From Clostridium sp. CAG:433 (GTDB taxonomy: Bacteria > Bacillota_I > Bacilli_A > RF39 > UBA660), in assembly GCA_000433675.1 (NCBI GenBank), contig FR893551.1, forward strand, positions 1 to 29,329: a stretch of 29,329 bases of DNA, written 5' to 3'. How positions within the stretch are numbered: position 1 is the first letter of the stretch; each line of letters begins with the position of its first letter. Shown here in pieces: positions 19,153 through 27,332 of this stretch. The notes below the pieces were generated by a model that made no database searches, was not told where the DNA came from, and worked only from the letters and a program-made list of their open reading frames with translations. The position numbers and the translations under genes are program-made.

Positions 19153-19165
19153 ATGTTTCACCTCA

Positions 19166-20074
19166 TTATTTCCATAATTTATTTGGATATTCATTTGCTT
19201 CAACTAATTTTTTTATAGACTCTACTACTTTTTCTTTATCTTCTTTATATGTTACACCTATCCATTTAGCAGTAGTTGGTAATACTTTTGTAGAAACAAT
19301 TCCTTTAATAGTTAATTTTTCAACTACATCTGGAATTAAATATTCTCCTGTTAATAAATCATCTTTATTTTCTTCAAAAAATCTAGGGAATCCTTCTTCT
19401 ATATATTTAAATATTGATGGTGTAAAACAAAGCATATTCATTGAAACAAATGTATCTTCAGTAACTTCAAATGAATCTTTGCCATTTAATGGTTTAGCAA
19501 TTATTTTACCATCTATTTTTTCTACGCTACTTTCTATTAATTCAGTTAAGTTACCATTTTCTACATTACATACTCCTCTTTTAACTGCCCCATTTTCTGT
19601 TAATGTATTAGATACTTTATAACCAACTAAACAATAACTATTATCATTATCTACATTTTTTAAGAAATTACTCGCAACTTTATATGCATCTTTTCCATAA
19701 AAATCATCTGCATTTATAATTGCGAATGGTTCATGTATATTATCTTTAGCGCAATAAATCGCATGTGCTGTTCCAAGTGGTTTTACTCTATCTTTTGGTA
19801 CAGAATATCCATCTGGTACATTATTTATATCTTGAAATACATATTCAGTTTTAATTTTATCTTCTACTCTTTTACCAATTGTTTCTTTAAATATATCATA
19901 ATTTTCTTCTTTTATAATAAATACAACTTTATTAAATCCTGCATTTATCGCATCATATATAGAGTAATCTATTAAAAATTCTCCATTTGGACCCATAGGT
20001 TCTATTTGTTTTAATCCTCCAAAACGGCTACCCATACCCGCAGCCATTATTAATAGTGTTAAATCTTTATTCAT
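19166..20074 (-). CDS. Sugar-phosphate nucleotidyltransferase family protein
   Basis: 302 residues with a single NTP_transferase (GT-A-like) fold. N-terminal nucleotide loop LIMAAGMGSRFGGLKQIEPMG with the conserved Gly-rich GxGSRFGG and Lys; PLGTAHAI corresponds to the uracil/nucleotide-binding GTA segment; INADDFYG carries the metal-binding Asp pair; FVSMNMLCF and TAKWIGVTYKEDKEKV complete the family pattern. It likely activates a sugar 1-phosphate or similar phosphate with an NTP for cell-surface glycan or teichoic acid synthesis; the substrate cannot be read from the sequence. Shine-Dalgarno AAGGAGA precedes the ATG. It sits between pcrA (11-base gap) and ligA (13-base gap), an unusual insertion in that gene pair. 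Confidence 0.88.
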   Translation of the reverse strand: MNKDLTLLIMAAGMGSRFGGLKQIEPMGPNGEFLIDYSIYDAINAGFNKVVFIIKEENYDIFKETIGKRVEDKIKTEYVFQDINNVPDGYSVPKDRVKPLGTAHAIYCAKDNIHEPFAIINADDFYGKDAYKVASNFLKNVDNDNSYCLVGYKVSNTLTENGAVKRGVCNVENGNLTELIESSVEKIDGKIIAKPLNGKDSFEVTEDTFVSMNMLCFTPSIFKYIEEGFPRFFEENKDDLLTGEYLIPDVVEKLTIKGIVSTKVLPTTAKWIGVTYKEDKEKVVESIKKLVEANEYPNKLWK

Positions 20075-20085
20075 TTTGTTTCTCC

Positions 20086-22185
20086 TTACATTTTGTGTAT
20101 ACTTTTATGATTTTTCATTAATTTTTTTAATCCATCTCTTTTAAATGATATAGTTGCGATAGAACCATCTATAGTTACTACAACACCAAAACCATATTTA
20201 TCATGATTAACCATATCACCAGGATGTAAATCATTATCTTCATTCATCATTTTATTTTTATCTATTTTAGGTTTAAATACATTAATATCCTCTTTTTTAC
20301 CAATTGTTTCAATATATTCATCACTTATTTCATTTATAAATCTACTTGGAACATTACTTGAAACTTTACCATATAAAATTCTACTTCTAGCATTTATTAA
20401 ATATAGTTTCTTTTTTGCTCTTGTTATTGCAACGTAACAAAGTCTTCTTTCTTCTTCTAGTTCATCATTTGATTCAAGTGAATTATTATGTGGGAATAAT
20501 CCTTCTTCTACTCCAACTATGAATACATAATCATATTCAAGACCTTTAACCGCATGCATTGTCATAAGTGTTACTTTATCTTCATTATCATTTTTTTGTT
20601 CACTTACGTCACTTACAAGTGCAAGTTTATCAAGTAATTCCTCTAATGATACTATACCTTCATTTATTTCCATTGCTTTTGCGATTGACTTAAATTCTTC
20701 TAGGTTTTCAAGTCTTATATCTGCCTCTATTGATTTTTCATCTTCTAAAGATTTTTTCATACCTGATTTATCAAGTACCATATCAATTAATTCAGTAAGA
20801 GTTAAATGACTTTCTTCTTTTTTTATTTCTTCAATCATATTTTTAAAGTCTAATTCTTTTCCTGAATCTATTACTTCATATAATGATTTATCAAGTACAT
20901 TTGACTTAATTGCTAAATTTTCTATTGCTTTATTTCCAATACCTCTTTTTGGATAGTTAATAATTCTTAAAAGAGATACATCATCTTTATTATTATATAT
21001 TAATTTTAAATATGCGATTAAATCCTTTATTTCTTTTCTATTATAGAATGCATAAGAACCAACTATATTATAAGAAATATTACTTGTTAAAAATGCTTCT
21101 TCAACTGTTCTTGATTGTGCATTTGCTCTATATAAAACGCATATATCTTTAGGATTAACTCCTTTTTCAATTAATTTCTTTATTTCATTTACAACATAAT
21201 TTGATTCATCTTTTTCATCAAATGCTTTGTAATATGTAATCTTACTTCCTTCTTCGTTTTGAGTCCATAAGTTTTTTTCTTTTCTTACTTTATTATTTTT
21301 AATGACATTATTCGCAGCATTTAATATTGTTTTTGTTGATCTATAATTTTCTTCAAGTAATACGACTTTAGCATCTTTATAATCTTTTTCAAAATTTAAA
21401 ATATTTTTATAGTTTGCACCACGCCATGTAAATATTGCTTGGTCAGCATCACCTACTACAGTAATATTTTTGTATTTTGCACTTATCATTTTTGATAATA
21501 TATATTGTGGTTCATTTGTATCCTGGTATTCATCTATAAATACATATTTATATTTTTCTTGATATTTTTGAAGAACTCCAGGATTATTATTAAATAACTT
21601 TAATGGTAAAATTAGTAAATCATCAAAATCTACTGCATTGTTTATTTTTAAACTTTTTTCATATTTTCTATATACTTCTAAAGCAATTTCATCGAAGTCT
21701 GTATTTACATATAAAGAATATTTCTCTGGATCAATTATTTCGTTTTTATTATTTGAAATTACATTTTTTATTGCCTTTGGATTATATTTATTCGCATCAA
21801 TATTTAATTCTTTCATTATTTTTTTAATTATTGATAATGAATCATCTGAATCAAGTATTGTAAAATTCTTTTCATAACCTAATAATTCACAATTTTCTTT
21901 TAATATTTTTAAACCAAAAGAGTGAAATGTTGATATTTGGATATAAAATGCACTATTTCCTTCCAATTTAAAAATTCTCTCTTTCATCTCTTTAGCTGCC
22001 TTATTAGTAAATGTTATAGCGAGAATATTATTTGGATCAATATTTTTTTCTTCTATTAAGTACGCTACTTTTGTTGTTAGAACCTTTGTTTTACCTGAAC
22101 CTGCACCCGCAAGTATAAGCATTGGCCCATCTGTATTTACAACGGCTTCTTTTTGTCTATCATTTAAACTATCTACTAGGTTCAT
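20086..22185 (-). CDS. pcrA: ATP-dependent 3'-5' DNA helicase PcrA (UvrD/Rep, SF1A)
   Basis: 699 residues (family ~720-740). Start ATG at 22185 is placed seven bases after AAGGAGAG; this yields MNLVDSLNDRQKEAV, the standard Q-motif start. Motifs: Walker A AGAGSGKT (~27-34), Ia ITFTNKAAKEMKER, II DEYQDTN, III GDADQAIFTWRGA, IV LEENYRSTK, V TMHAVKGLEYDYVFIVG, VI CYVAITRAKKKL. The C-terminal KYGFGVVVTIDGSIATISF is the Tudor-like domain that binds RNA polymerase in PcrA. It unwinds DNA in repair and replication and clears conflicts with transcription. First gene of an operon with the nucleotidyltransferase and ligA. Confidence 0.96.
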   Translation of the reverse strand: MNLVDSLNDRQKEAVVNTDGPMLILAGAGSGKTKVLTTKVAYLIEEKNIDPNNILAITFTNKAAKEMKERIFKLEGNSAFYIQISTFHSFGLKILKENCELLGYEKNFTILDSDDSLSIIKKIMKELNIDANKYNPKAIKNVISNNKNEIIDPEKYSLYVNTDFDEIALEVYRKYEKSLKINNAVDFDDLLILPLKLFNNNPGVLQKYQEKYKYVFIDEYQDTNEPQYILSKMISAKYKNITVVGDADQAIFTWRGANYKNILNFEKDYKDAKVVLLEENYRSTKTILNAANNVIKNNKVRKEKNLWTQNEEGSKITYYKAFDEKDESNYVVNEIKKLIEKGVNPKDICVLYRANAQSRTVEEAFLTSNISYNIVGSYAFYNRKEIKDLIAYLKLIYNNKDDVSLLRIINYPKRGIGNKAIENLAIKSNVLDKSLYEVIDSGKELDFKNMIEEIKKEESHLTLTELIDMVLDKSGMKKSLEDEKSIEADIRLENLEEFKSIAKAMEINEGIVSLEELLDKLALVSDVSEQKNDNEDKVTLMTMHAVKGLEYDYVFIVGVEEGLFPHNNSLESNDELEEERRLCYVAITRAKKKLYLINARSRILYGKVSSNVPSRFINEISDEYIETIGKKEDINVFKPKIDKNKMMNEDNDLHPGDMVNHDKYGFGVVVTIDGSIATISFKRDGLKKLMKNHKSIHKM

Positions 22186-22204
22186 TCTATCACTCTCCTT
22201 ATCT

Positions 22205-22213
22205 ATTTTATCA
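22205..22213 (-). promoter_or_regulatory. Probable promoter of the pcrA-ligA operon
   Basis: Extended -10 TGATAAAAT 20 bases upstream of the pcrA ATG, five of six bases matching in the hexamer. No good -35 is visible, as is common with extended -10 elements. Confidence 0.5.
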
Positions 22214-22250
22214 TACATTTTTACCTTTTCATACGAACATTAACTAAAAA

Positions 22251-22961
22251 TCAAAAAAAATCCCTTTTTCTTAGAGATTTTTTCTTTTCAAATATTTTAT
22301 AAGGATTACCATTTATATAAATTTTATACTTATCTTTATCAAATTTTTTATTTATTATTATAATAGTATCAGATATAGTAGTTTTATATGTTTCACTTTG
22401 TAAGGTTCTATAAAATGTTCTATAATTGTAAGTATATATTTCTGAAGATAATGAATCCTTTATATCAATTTTATTATCATTATTAAAGTTAGTTGATATA
22501 AATATAGCTATAGAATTTCTTTTTTTACCCGAATTGATATTAAAACAATTTAATTTTCCATTGCTTTTTAAGGTTTTAGATTCTATATTATTTATTTTGT
22601 TACCAAAATTATCTTCAAGTTTCCATTTTCCATTTTCTTTTTCAAAATACAATACTACACCACCATCATTTCTTTTAGTGACTAATACATATCCATAATT
22701 ATCATACTCAAATTTTTTAACAACATGATATTCTGGATAATAGTAATATGATGCATCCTCAATCTTATCAAATCTTAAAAATAAATTTTCAATGTAAAAA
22801 TAATTTATAATTAATAAAAATGCACCAGAACAATAGATAAGTAATATCACTATTTTTATCTTACCTAATATATTATATTTTTTATAATTTTTTACAAAAA
22901 ATATAACCTCAAATAATATAAATATAACAATTAATATAAATCTTATTAAAACAAAATTCAT
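22251..22961 (-). CDS. Small membrane protein with outer domain, unknown
   Basis: 236 residues from the ATG at 22961, five bases after AGGAAGTG; upstream in-frame ATGs lack a Shine-Dalgarno. Two hydrophobic helices (~3-23 and ~34-55) precede a soluble domain rich in Tyr, Asn and Lys with strands such as YGYVLVTKRNDGGVVLYFEKENGKWKLED. Topology suggests the domain lies outside. No recognised family. The last ten codons (KSLRKRDFF region) are encoded by a terminator hairpin nearly identical to that of the preceding permease gene. It lies between the importer cassette and pcrA and has only a weak promoter of its own. Confidence 0.7.
   Translation of the reverse strand: MNFVLIRFILIVIFILFEVIFFVKNYKKYNILGKIKIVILLIYCSGAFLLIINYFYIENLFLRFDKIEDASYYYYPEYHVVKKFEYDNYGYVLVTKRNDGGVVLYFEKENGKWKLEDNFGNKINNIESKTLKSNGKLNCFNINSGKKRNSIAIFISTNFNNDNKIDIKDSLSSEIYTYNYRTFYRTLQSETYKTTISDTIIIINKKFDKDKYKIYINGNPYKIFEKKKSLRKRDFF
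22253..22283 (-). terminator. Intrinsic terminator inside the 3' end of the small membrane protein gene
   Basis: AAAAAATCTCT pairs with AGGGATTTTTT (one G-U), with a seven-base loop and a T8 tract. The stop codon TGA lies in or just after the T tract, so the hairpin is entirely coding. Confidence 0.75.
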
Positions 22962-22984
22962 TTTTTCACTTCCTACTTTATAAT

Positions 22985-22993
22985 ATAATAACA
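22985..22993 (-). promoter_or_regulatory. Possible weak promoter of the small membrane protein gene
   Basis: TGTTATTAT resembles an extended -10 element; no convincing -35. It follows the terminator of the importer operon by about 20 bases, so some promoter is expected here. Confidence 0.35.
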
Positions 22994-23013
22994 TAAATAT
23001 TTTATATAAAAGC

Positions 23014-23043
23014 AAAAAAATCCCTATTTCTTAGAGATTTTTT
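23014..23043 (-). terminator. Intrinsic terminator of the ABC importer operon
   Basis: AAAAAATCTCTA pairs with TAGGGATTTTTT (twelve base pairs, one G-U), with a five-base loop and a T7 tract. The permease stop codon TAG lies within the 3' arm of the stem. Confidence 0.85.
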
Positions 23044-23812
23044 CTATATAACTAATTATGCAATAAAGCATTACAGTAAGTATTACTAAAAGTACTACAC
23101 CCATTATTACATAATTCATATTAAACACTTGAGATCCATACATTATTAAATAACCTATTCCTTCTTTTGATACCAAAAGTTCTCCCATTATTACACCTAC
23201 AAAACACATACTTACATTTATTTTAAATGATTCTATAATTTTTAAATAATTATCTCTTAGTACTACATAAGTAAATACTTTTAATTTATTTCCACCCATA
23301 GATTTTATTATTTTTATTTTATTTTCATCAGTACTTTTAAATGCATTATAAATATTTATTATACTTATAATTGCGGATATTAAAAGTGACATAATTATAA
23401 TTGATTTAATATTAGCGCCGGCCCAAATTATAATAAGAGGACCAAGTGCTACTTTTGGTAAACTATTTAATATAGTTAAAAATGGTTCAAATACTCTTGC
23501 TAAAAACTTATTAAACCAAAGTATACTTGCGACTAATAAACCAATAACATTACCAAGTATAAAACTTATAATAATTTCATATACTGTAGTAAATATATGA
23601 TTCCAAAAATTATTTGCTTTTATTAAATCTACTATAGAAGTAAGTACTTTTTTGGGACTTGATACTAAAAATGTATCAACCATATTTTTATCAGCCATTA
23701 TTTGCCAAAAAACAATAAATATAACAACAATTAATATTTGAGTTAAAAGAACTAGAATATTATTCCTTTTTATTCTTTTTAAATATTTTTTATATTCTTC
23801 ACTTTTCATCAT
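23024..23812 (-). CDS. ABC importer permease, NitT/TauT (SsuC/ThiX-like) family
   Basis: 262 residues from the ATG at 23812, which overlaps the end of the ATPase gene by 14 bases; the longer start at 23836 has no Shine-Dalgarno. About six membrane helices. The family's cytoplasmic EAA-type loop is visible around residues ~175-200 (KSMGGNKLKVFTYVVLRD), and FLTILNSLPKVALGPLIIIWAG matches the conserved middle of the SsuC/TauC/ThiX permease group. It forms the channel of the importer with the ATPase and binding protein encoded just upstream. The substrate (sulfonate, taurine, nitrate or a thiamine/pyrimidine precursor) cannot be decided. Confidence 0.9.
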   Translation of the reverse strand: MMKSEEYKKYLKRIKRNNILVLLTQILIVVIFIVFWQIMADKNMVDTFLVSSPKKVLTSIVDLIKANNFWNHIFTTVYEIIISFILGNVIGLLVASILWFNKFLARVFEPFLTILNSLPKVALGPLIIIWAGANIKSIIIMSLLISAIISIINIYNAFKSTDENKIKIIKSMGGNKLKVFTYVVLRDNYLKIIESFKINVSMCFVGVIMGELLVSKEGIGYLIMYGSQVFNMNYVIMGVVLLVILTVMLYCIISYIEKISKK

Positions 23813-24548
23813 TAAGATCTTCCCAAATTTTTTCATAATATTCCATAAATTCTTTTGAACTTCTACTCTTTATTGGATTAGTTCTATCAAAATCATAATC
23901 AATGTTATAAGTTTTCTTTATTGTTGATGGTCTTTTACTCATTACAATAATTTTATTACACATACTTATTGCTTCTGATATATCATGTGTAACTATAATT
24001 AATGTCTTTTTTTCATTCTTAATTATATTACAAACATCATTTGAAACTGATATTCTTGTTTGATAATCAAGTGCTGAAAATGGTTCATCTAGTAAAAGCA
24101 AATCTGGTTTTAATGCAAGAGTTCTAATAAGTGCGACTCTTTGTCTCATTCCACCTGATAAATCTTTTGGGTAATTATTTAAAAAATCTTTTAGTCCATA
24201 TGTTGTAAGTAAATTCTTTACATTTTCCATATTTTCTTTTGTACATGTTTTATTTATTTTTAAACCTATTAAGCAATTTTCATATATTGTAAGCCAAGGA
24301 AATAAACAATCATCTTGAAGCATATAACCTATTTTTAAGTTATCTTTCTTTTCAATACTTCCTTTTGTAATACTTTCAAGTCCTCCAATTATTGATAATA
24401 GTGTTGATTTACCACATCCAGAAGGCCCTACAATACCTAGAAAATCACCTTCATTTATTTCTATATTTACATTTTTTAATGCTTCTATTTCCATCTTTTT
24501 AGTATTGTAATTTTTATATAAATTACTTATTTTTAGTATTTTACTCAT
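23799..24548 (-). CDS. ABC importer ATPase, NitT/TauT (SsuB/ThiZ-like) family
   Basis: 249 residues, normal length. Walker A GPSGCGKST (~40-48), Q-loop MLQDDCLFPWLT, signature LSGGMRQRVALIRTLAL, Walker B LLLLDEPFSALD, and switch His in VTHDISEA. The LFPW sequence after the Q-loop is characteristic of the nitrate/sulfonate/taurine group. It powers import at the cytoplasmic face with the permease, whose gene overlaps its 3' end. The start ATG lies two bases after the binding-protein stop codon. Confidence 0.95.
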   Translation of the reverse strand: MSKILKISNLYKNYNTKKMEIEALKNVNIEINEGDFLGIVGPSGCGKSTLLSIIGGLESITKGSIEKKDNLKIGYMLQDDCLFPWLTIYENCLIGLKINKTCTKENMENVKNLLTTYGLKDFLNNYPKDLSGGMRQRVALIRTLALKPDLLLLDEPFSALDYQTRISVSNDVCNIIKNEKKTLIIVTHDISEAISMCNKIIVMSKRPSTIKKTYNIDYDFDRTNPIKSRSSKEFMEYYEKIWEDLNDEK

Positions 24549-24550
24549 TT

Positions 24551-25549
24551 CTACTCACTTTTTGAAAATGAAGTATCTACTAAATCTTTATATGGAACTT
24601 TAGTTTTTAGTTCTCCAGCTTCAATCATTATATCTTGTAAATGATCAAATGATTCTTCTGTAAAGTATGTATTTTTCATCCATGCATCATTATCTTTATA
24701 TCTTTTTATCATTTTAGATAATTCATTTATAGTTAAATCTGGAAACTGATTTACTATTACTTTCGCAACTGTTTCTTCATCATTATTCCATACAAAGTCA
24801 AGACCTTTATTTATAGCATTAGTAAATTTTTGAATAGTATCTTTATTTTCACTAATATAACTTTTTCTTGCATTATATGCTGTATAAGGTACTGATCCAC
24901 CATATTCACCAATGTAACCTACTACATATCCATACCCTTTTTGTTCTACTTGTGTAGCACTAGGTTCAAATAATGTTACAAAATCTCCTACTCCACTTAT
25001 AAATGTTCCTGCCATAGATGCAAAATCAACACTTGTATCTATAGTTAAATCGTTTAAATCTATATTATTTTCTTTTAATGTATATTCAAATGTCATTTCA
25101 GGCATACCGCCTTTTCTTCCACCTATTACATATTTTCCTTTTAAATTTTCTAATTTAAAGTTATCTATTTTTTCTCTAGAAACTAAGAATGCTCCATCTC
25201 TTTTTGTTAATCCTGCAAAACTTACTATATAATCTTCATTGTCTGAATTATATACATATATTGATGCTTCACTACCACAAAATCCAATATCTACATCTTT
25301 TGATAAAACCGCACTTGTTACTTTATCTGCTCCTGGTGTAAGAATAAGATCAATGTCTAACCCTTCATCTTTAAAATATCCTTTTTCTAAAGCAACATAT
25401 TGTGGTGCATAAAATATAGTATGCGCAACTTCTGCAACTTTAACTTTTGTTAATTTTGATGTATTATCATTATCCTTTGTAATAAAAGCTATTACTGTAC
25501 CAAGTATAACAATTACACATGTTATTATACTTATAATTATCTTTTTCAT
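24551..25549 (-). CDS. ABC importer substrate-binding protein, NMT1/THI5-like (SsuA/TauA group)
   Basis: 332 residues from the ATG at 25549, directly after AGGAGG; the longer ATG start at 25573 is rejected. An N-terminal hydrophobic segment (~3-22) serves as signal or membrane anchor; the single Cys in it is preceded by IIT, a poor lipobox. The body is a type II periplasmic-binding fold: KVAEVAHTIFYAPQYVALEKGYFKDEGLDIDLI is the classic start of the NMT1/THI5 domain, followed by DIGFCGSEASIYVY and a late FTNAINKGLDFVWNNDEETVAKVI. It captures the solute outside the cell. Thiamine-precursor and sulfonate binding proteins share this fold, so the ligand is open; no TPP riboswitch precedes it. Confidence 0.92.
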   Translation of the reverse strand: MKKIIISIITCVIVILGTVIAFITKDNDNTSKLTKVKVAEVAHTIFYAPQYVALEKGYFKDEGLDIDLILTPGADKVTSAVLSKDVDIGFCGSEASIYVYNSDNEDYIVSFAGLTKRDGAFLVSREKIDNFKLENLKGKYVIGGRKGGMPEMTFEYTLKENNIDLNDLTIDTSVDFASMAGTFISGVGDFVTLFEPSATQVEQKGYGYVVGYIGEYGGSVPYTAYNARKSYISENKDTIQKFTNAINKGLDFVWNNDEETVAKVIVNQFPDLTINELSKMIKRYKDNDAWMKNTYFTEESFDHLQDIMIEAGELKTKVPYKDLVDTSFSKSE

Positions 25550-25571
25550 ATATCCTCCTTTTCTCATAAAC

Positions 25572-25577
25572 ATTATA
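25572..25577 (-). promoter_or_regulatory. Probable promoter (-10) of the ABC importer operon
   Basis: TATAAT 22 bases before the start codon, between the upstream terminator and the AGGAGG. A TTGTAA lies 20 bases upstream, too far for a standard spacer. Confidence 0.5.
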
Positions 25578-25605
25578 TTCAGTTTTTAAAATTAGGGTTA
25601 CAAAA

Positions 25606-25640
25606 AGAAAAAAAGATAATACCATAAAAAGTATTATCTT
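25606..25640 (-). terminator. Intrinsic terminator of the tsa/pilin operon
   Basis: Perfect ten-base-pair stem AAGATAATAC/GTATTATCTT with an eight-base loop and a long T tract, starting at the stop codon of the prepilin-like gene. Confidence 0.88.
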
Positions 25641-26313
25641 AATTAATATTATTTTTTAATTTTATTTCTAAAGGTTTAGACTTATTACCACTTTCATCTA
25701 CTGCTTCATATGTTAATATTAATGCATCGCCATCAGTAACTTGACTCACTATAATATTCGTACCTAATACAAAATCAGTTGTTTTATCATCAGTAACTTT
25801 AATATCGCATAAATTATCAAAATCTTCTTTTGTAACATTATTATTATACATATTTAATGTACAGTTAGCTGTTGGTATTTTATTTTTAAGCATAATTATA
25901 GGTGGAAGATAATCCACTCCATCTTTTACTGTATCACTTGATAATTCATAAATATATTTTATATTATTATCTTCATTTTCTTTTGTAATATAAACACAAC
26001 TTTTTAAATTTAAATTTTCACCATCTGATTTTTTTATTGGAGTATCCAAATAATCATATGATGAAAGTGTTGCGACCGGAAGACAATATTTACTATTATT
26101 TGATGTTATTTTTTCATCAATTAATTCTTTATTATTATCTACATATATTTTCGCAGCATTTTCTACAATTGTTTTTATACTATAATCAAATTTTTCTTCT
26201 GTTTTTTTATTTAATTTATTGAATGAAGGATAAGTTAAAATTGTGATTAACAATAAAATTCCAATTGCCGCAAGCATTTCAACTAATGTAAAGCCCTTTT
26301 TATTTTTATTCAT
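25639..26313 (-). CDS. Prepilin-like protein with type IV pilin N-methylation motif
   Basis: 224 residues. The N-terminus NKNKKGFTLVEMLAAIGILLLI is a class III signal: basic leader, Gly at the cleavage point, Phe+1, Glu+5, then the hydrophobic stalk helix (to ~residue 25). The outer domain has four Cys (KYCLP, KSCVY, NCTLN, LCDIK), enough for two disulfides, and a C-terminal strand segment (LILTYEAVDESGNKSKPLEIKLK) like a small Ig/cadherin-type end. Such proteins are processed by a prepilin peptidase and assembled into a pilus or pseudopilus. No peptidase, ATPase or platform protein is encoded here. The ATG lies nine bases after the tsaD stop, with AAGGTG as Shine-Dalgarno, and the gene is the last of the operon. 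Confidence 0.85.
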   Translation of the reverse strand: MNKNKKGFTLVEMLAAIGILLLITILTYPSFNKLNKKTEEKFDYSIKTIVENAAKIYVDNNKELIDEKITSNNSKYCLPVATLSSYDYLDTPIKKSDGENLNLKSCVYITKENEDNNIKYIYELSSDTVKDGVDYLPPIIMLKNKIPTANCTLNMYNNNVTKEDFDNLCDIKVTDDKTTDFVLGTNIIVSQVTDGDALILTYEAVDESGNKSKPLEIKLKNNIN

Positions 26314-26322
26314 ATTACACCT

Positions 26323-27327
26323 TTAATTAATTTTATCTGTTGGTTTTATATTAAGTGTTAAATCTGAAAATCTTCCATCTTTATACATATAATAAGCAGC
26401 TGCTGCAATCATAGTAGCGTTATCAGTACAATATCTTAATTCTGGAACAATTAATTTTACATTTTCTTTATCACATAATTCTTTTAATTTTTCTCTTATA
26501 CCAGAATTTGCTGATACACCGCCTGCAACTATTACTTCTTTTACATTATATTCTTTAACTGCTCTCATAGTTTTCTTTGTTAATATATCAACAACAACAT
26601 CTTGGAATGAAGTTGCTAAATCATATACATTTACTTCATTACCTCTTTGTTTCTCATTATGAACTAAATTTATAACAGCACTTTTAATACCACTAAAACT
26701 AAAATCATAAGAATCATCATCCATTGGTACTGGTAAATTATATGTATGTTTACCCATTTTTGCATATTTATCTAAAACTGGTCCTCCAGGATATGGAACA
26801 TTCATTACTCTTGCAACTTTATCATATGTTTCACCTACTGAATCATCTAAAGTTCCACCAATTTTTTTGAATGAATAATCTTTTTCCATATATACAATTT
26901 CAGTATGTCCACCACTAATAACAAGCGCAATTAATGGAAAATTTAATGGACTTACTAATCTATTTGCGTATATATGTCCTGCAATATGATGAACTGCAAT
27001 CAAAGGTTTATGATATATCATCGCAAGTGTTTTAGCAGTTTCTACACCAACTATTAACGAACCTGCAAGACCTGGACCATATGTAACCGCAATCGCATCC
27101 ATATCTTCAATTTTCATACCTGATTTTGTAATAGCTTCTTCAATTACTATTGTAATATTTTCAACATGTGATCTACTTGCTATTTCAGGTACTACTCCAC
27201 CAAATTTTTTATGTATATCTATTTGTGATAAAACAACTGTACTAATTTCTTCTTCTCCATTTTTAACAATTGATACACTTGTTTCATCACAAGATGTTTC
27301 TATACCTAATATATAAATATCTTTCAT
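26323..27327 (-). CDS. tsaD: tRNA N6-adenosine threonylcarbamoyltransferase TsaD
   Basis: 334 residues, standard length (~335-345). The ATG at 27327 follows AAGGTGA by five bases and gives MKDIYILGIETSCDETS; a GTG start nine bases upstream lies inside that Shine-Dalgarno and is rejected. Family motifs: YGPGLAGSLIVG, metal-binding His pair in AVHHIAGH, SGGHTEIVY, GETYDKVAR, GGPVLDKYA, FSFSGIKSAV, VIVAGGVSANSGIR and CTDNATMIA. Transfers the threonylcarbamoyl group to A37 of ANN-decoding tRNAs (t6A) together with TsaB and TsaE, encoded just upstream. The fourth enzyme, TsaC/Sua5, is not in the window. Confidence 0.97.
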   Translation of the reverse strand: MKDIYILGIETSCDETSVSIVKNGEEEISTVVLSQIDIHKKFGGVVPEIASRSHVENITIVIEEAITKSGMKIEDMDAIAVTYGPGLAGSLIVGVETAKTLAMIYHKPLIAVHHIAGHIYANRLVSPLNFPLIALVISGGHTEIVYMEKDYSFKKIGGTLDDSVGETYDKVARVMNVPYPGGPVLDKYAKMGKHTYNLPVPMDDDSYDFSFSGIKSAVINLVHNEKQRGNEVNVYDLATSFQDVVVDILTKKTMRAVKEYNVKEVIVAGGVSANSGIREKLKELCDKENVKLIVPELRYCTDNATMIAAAAYYMYKDGRFSDLTLNIKPTDKIN

Positions 27328-27332
27328 AACTT

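Noticed and set aside
22214..22252. LexA/SOS operator upstream of pcrA (TTCGTATGAA palindrome)
   Set aside because: The Gram-positive SOS box is GAAC-N4-GTTC; here the half sites are in the opposite arrangement and the second is incomplete.
25550..25605. TPP or other riboswitch ahead of the NMT1/THI5-like importer
   Set aside because: The leader is too short and shows no conserved riboswitch core.
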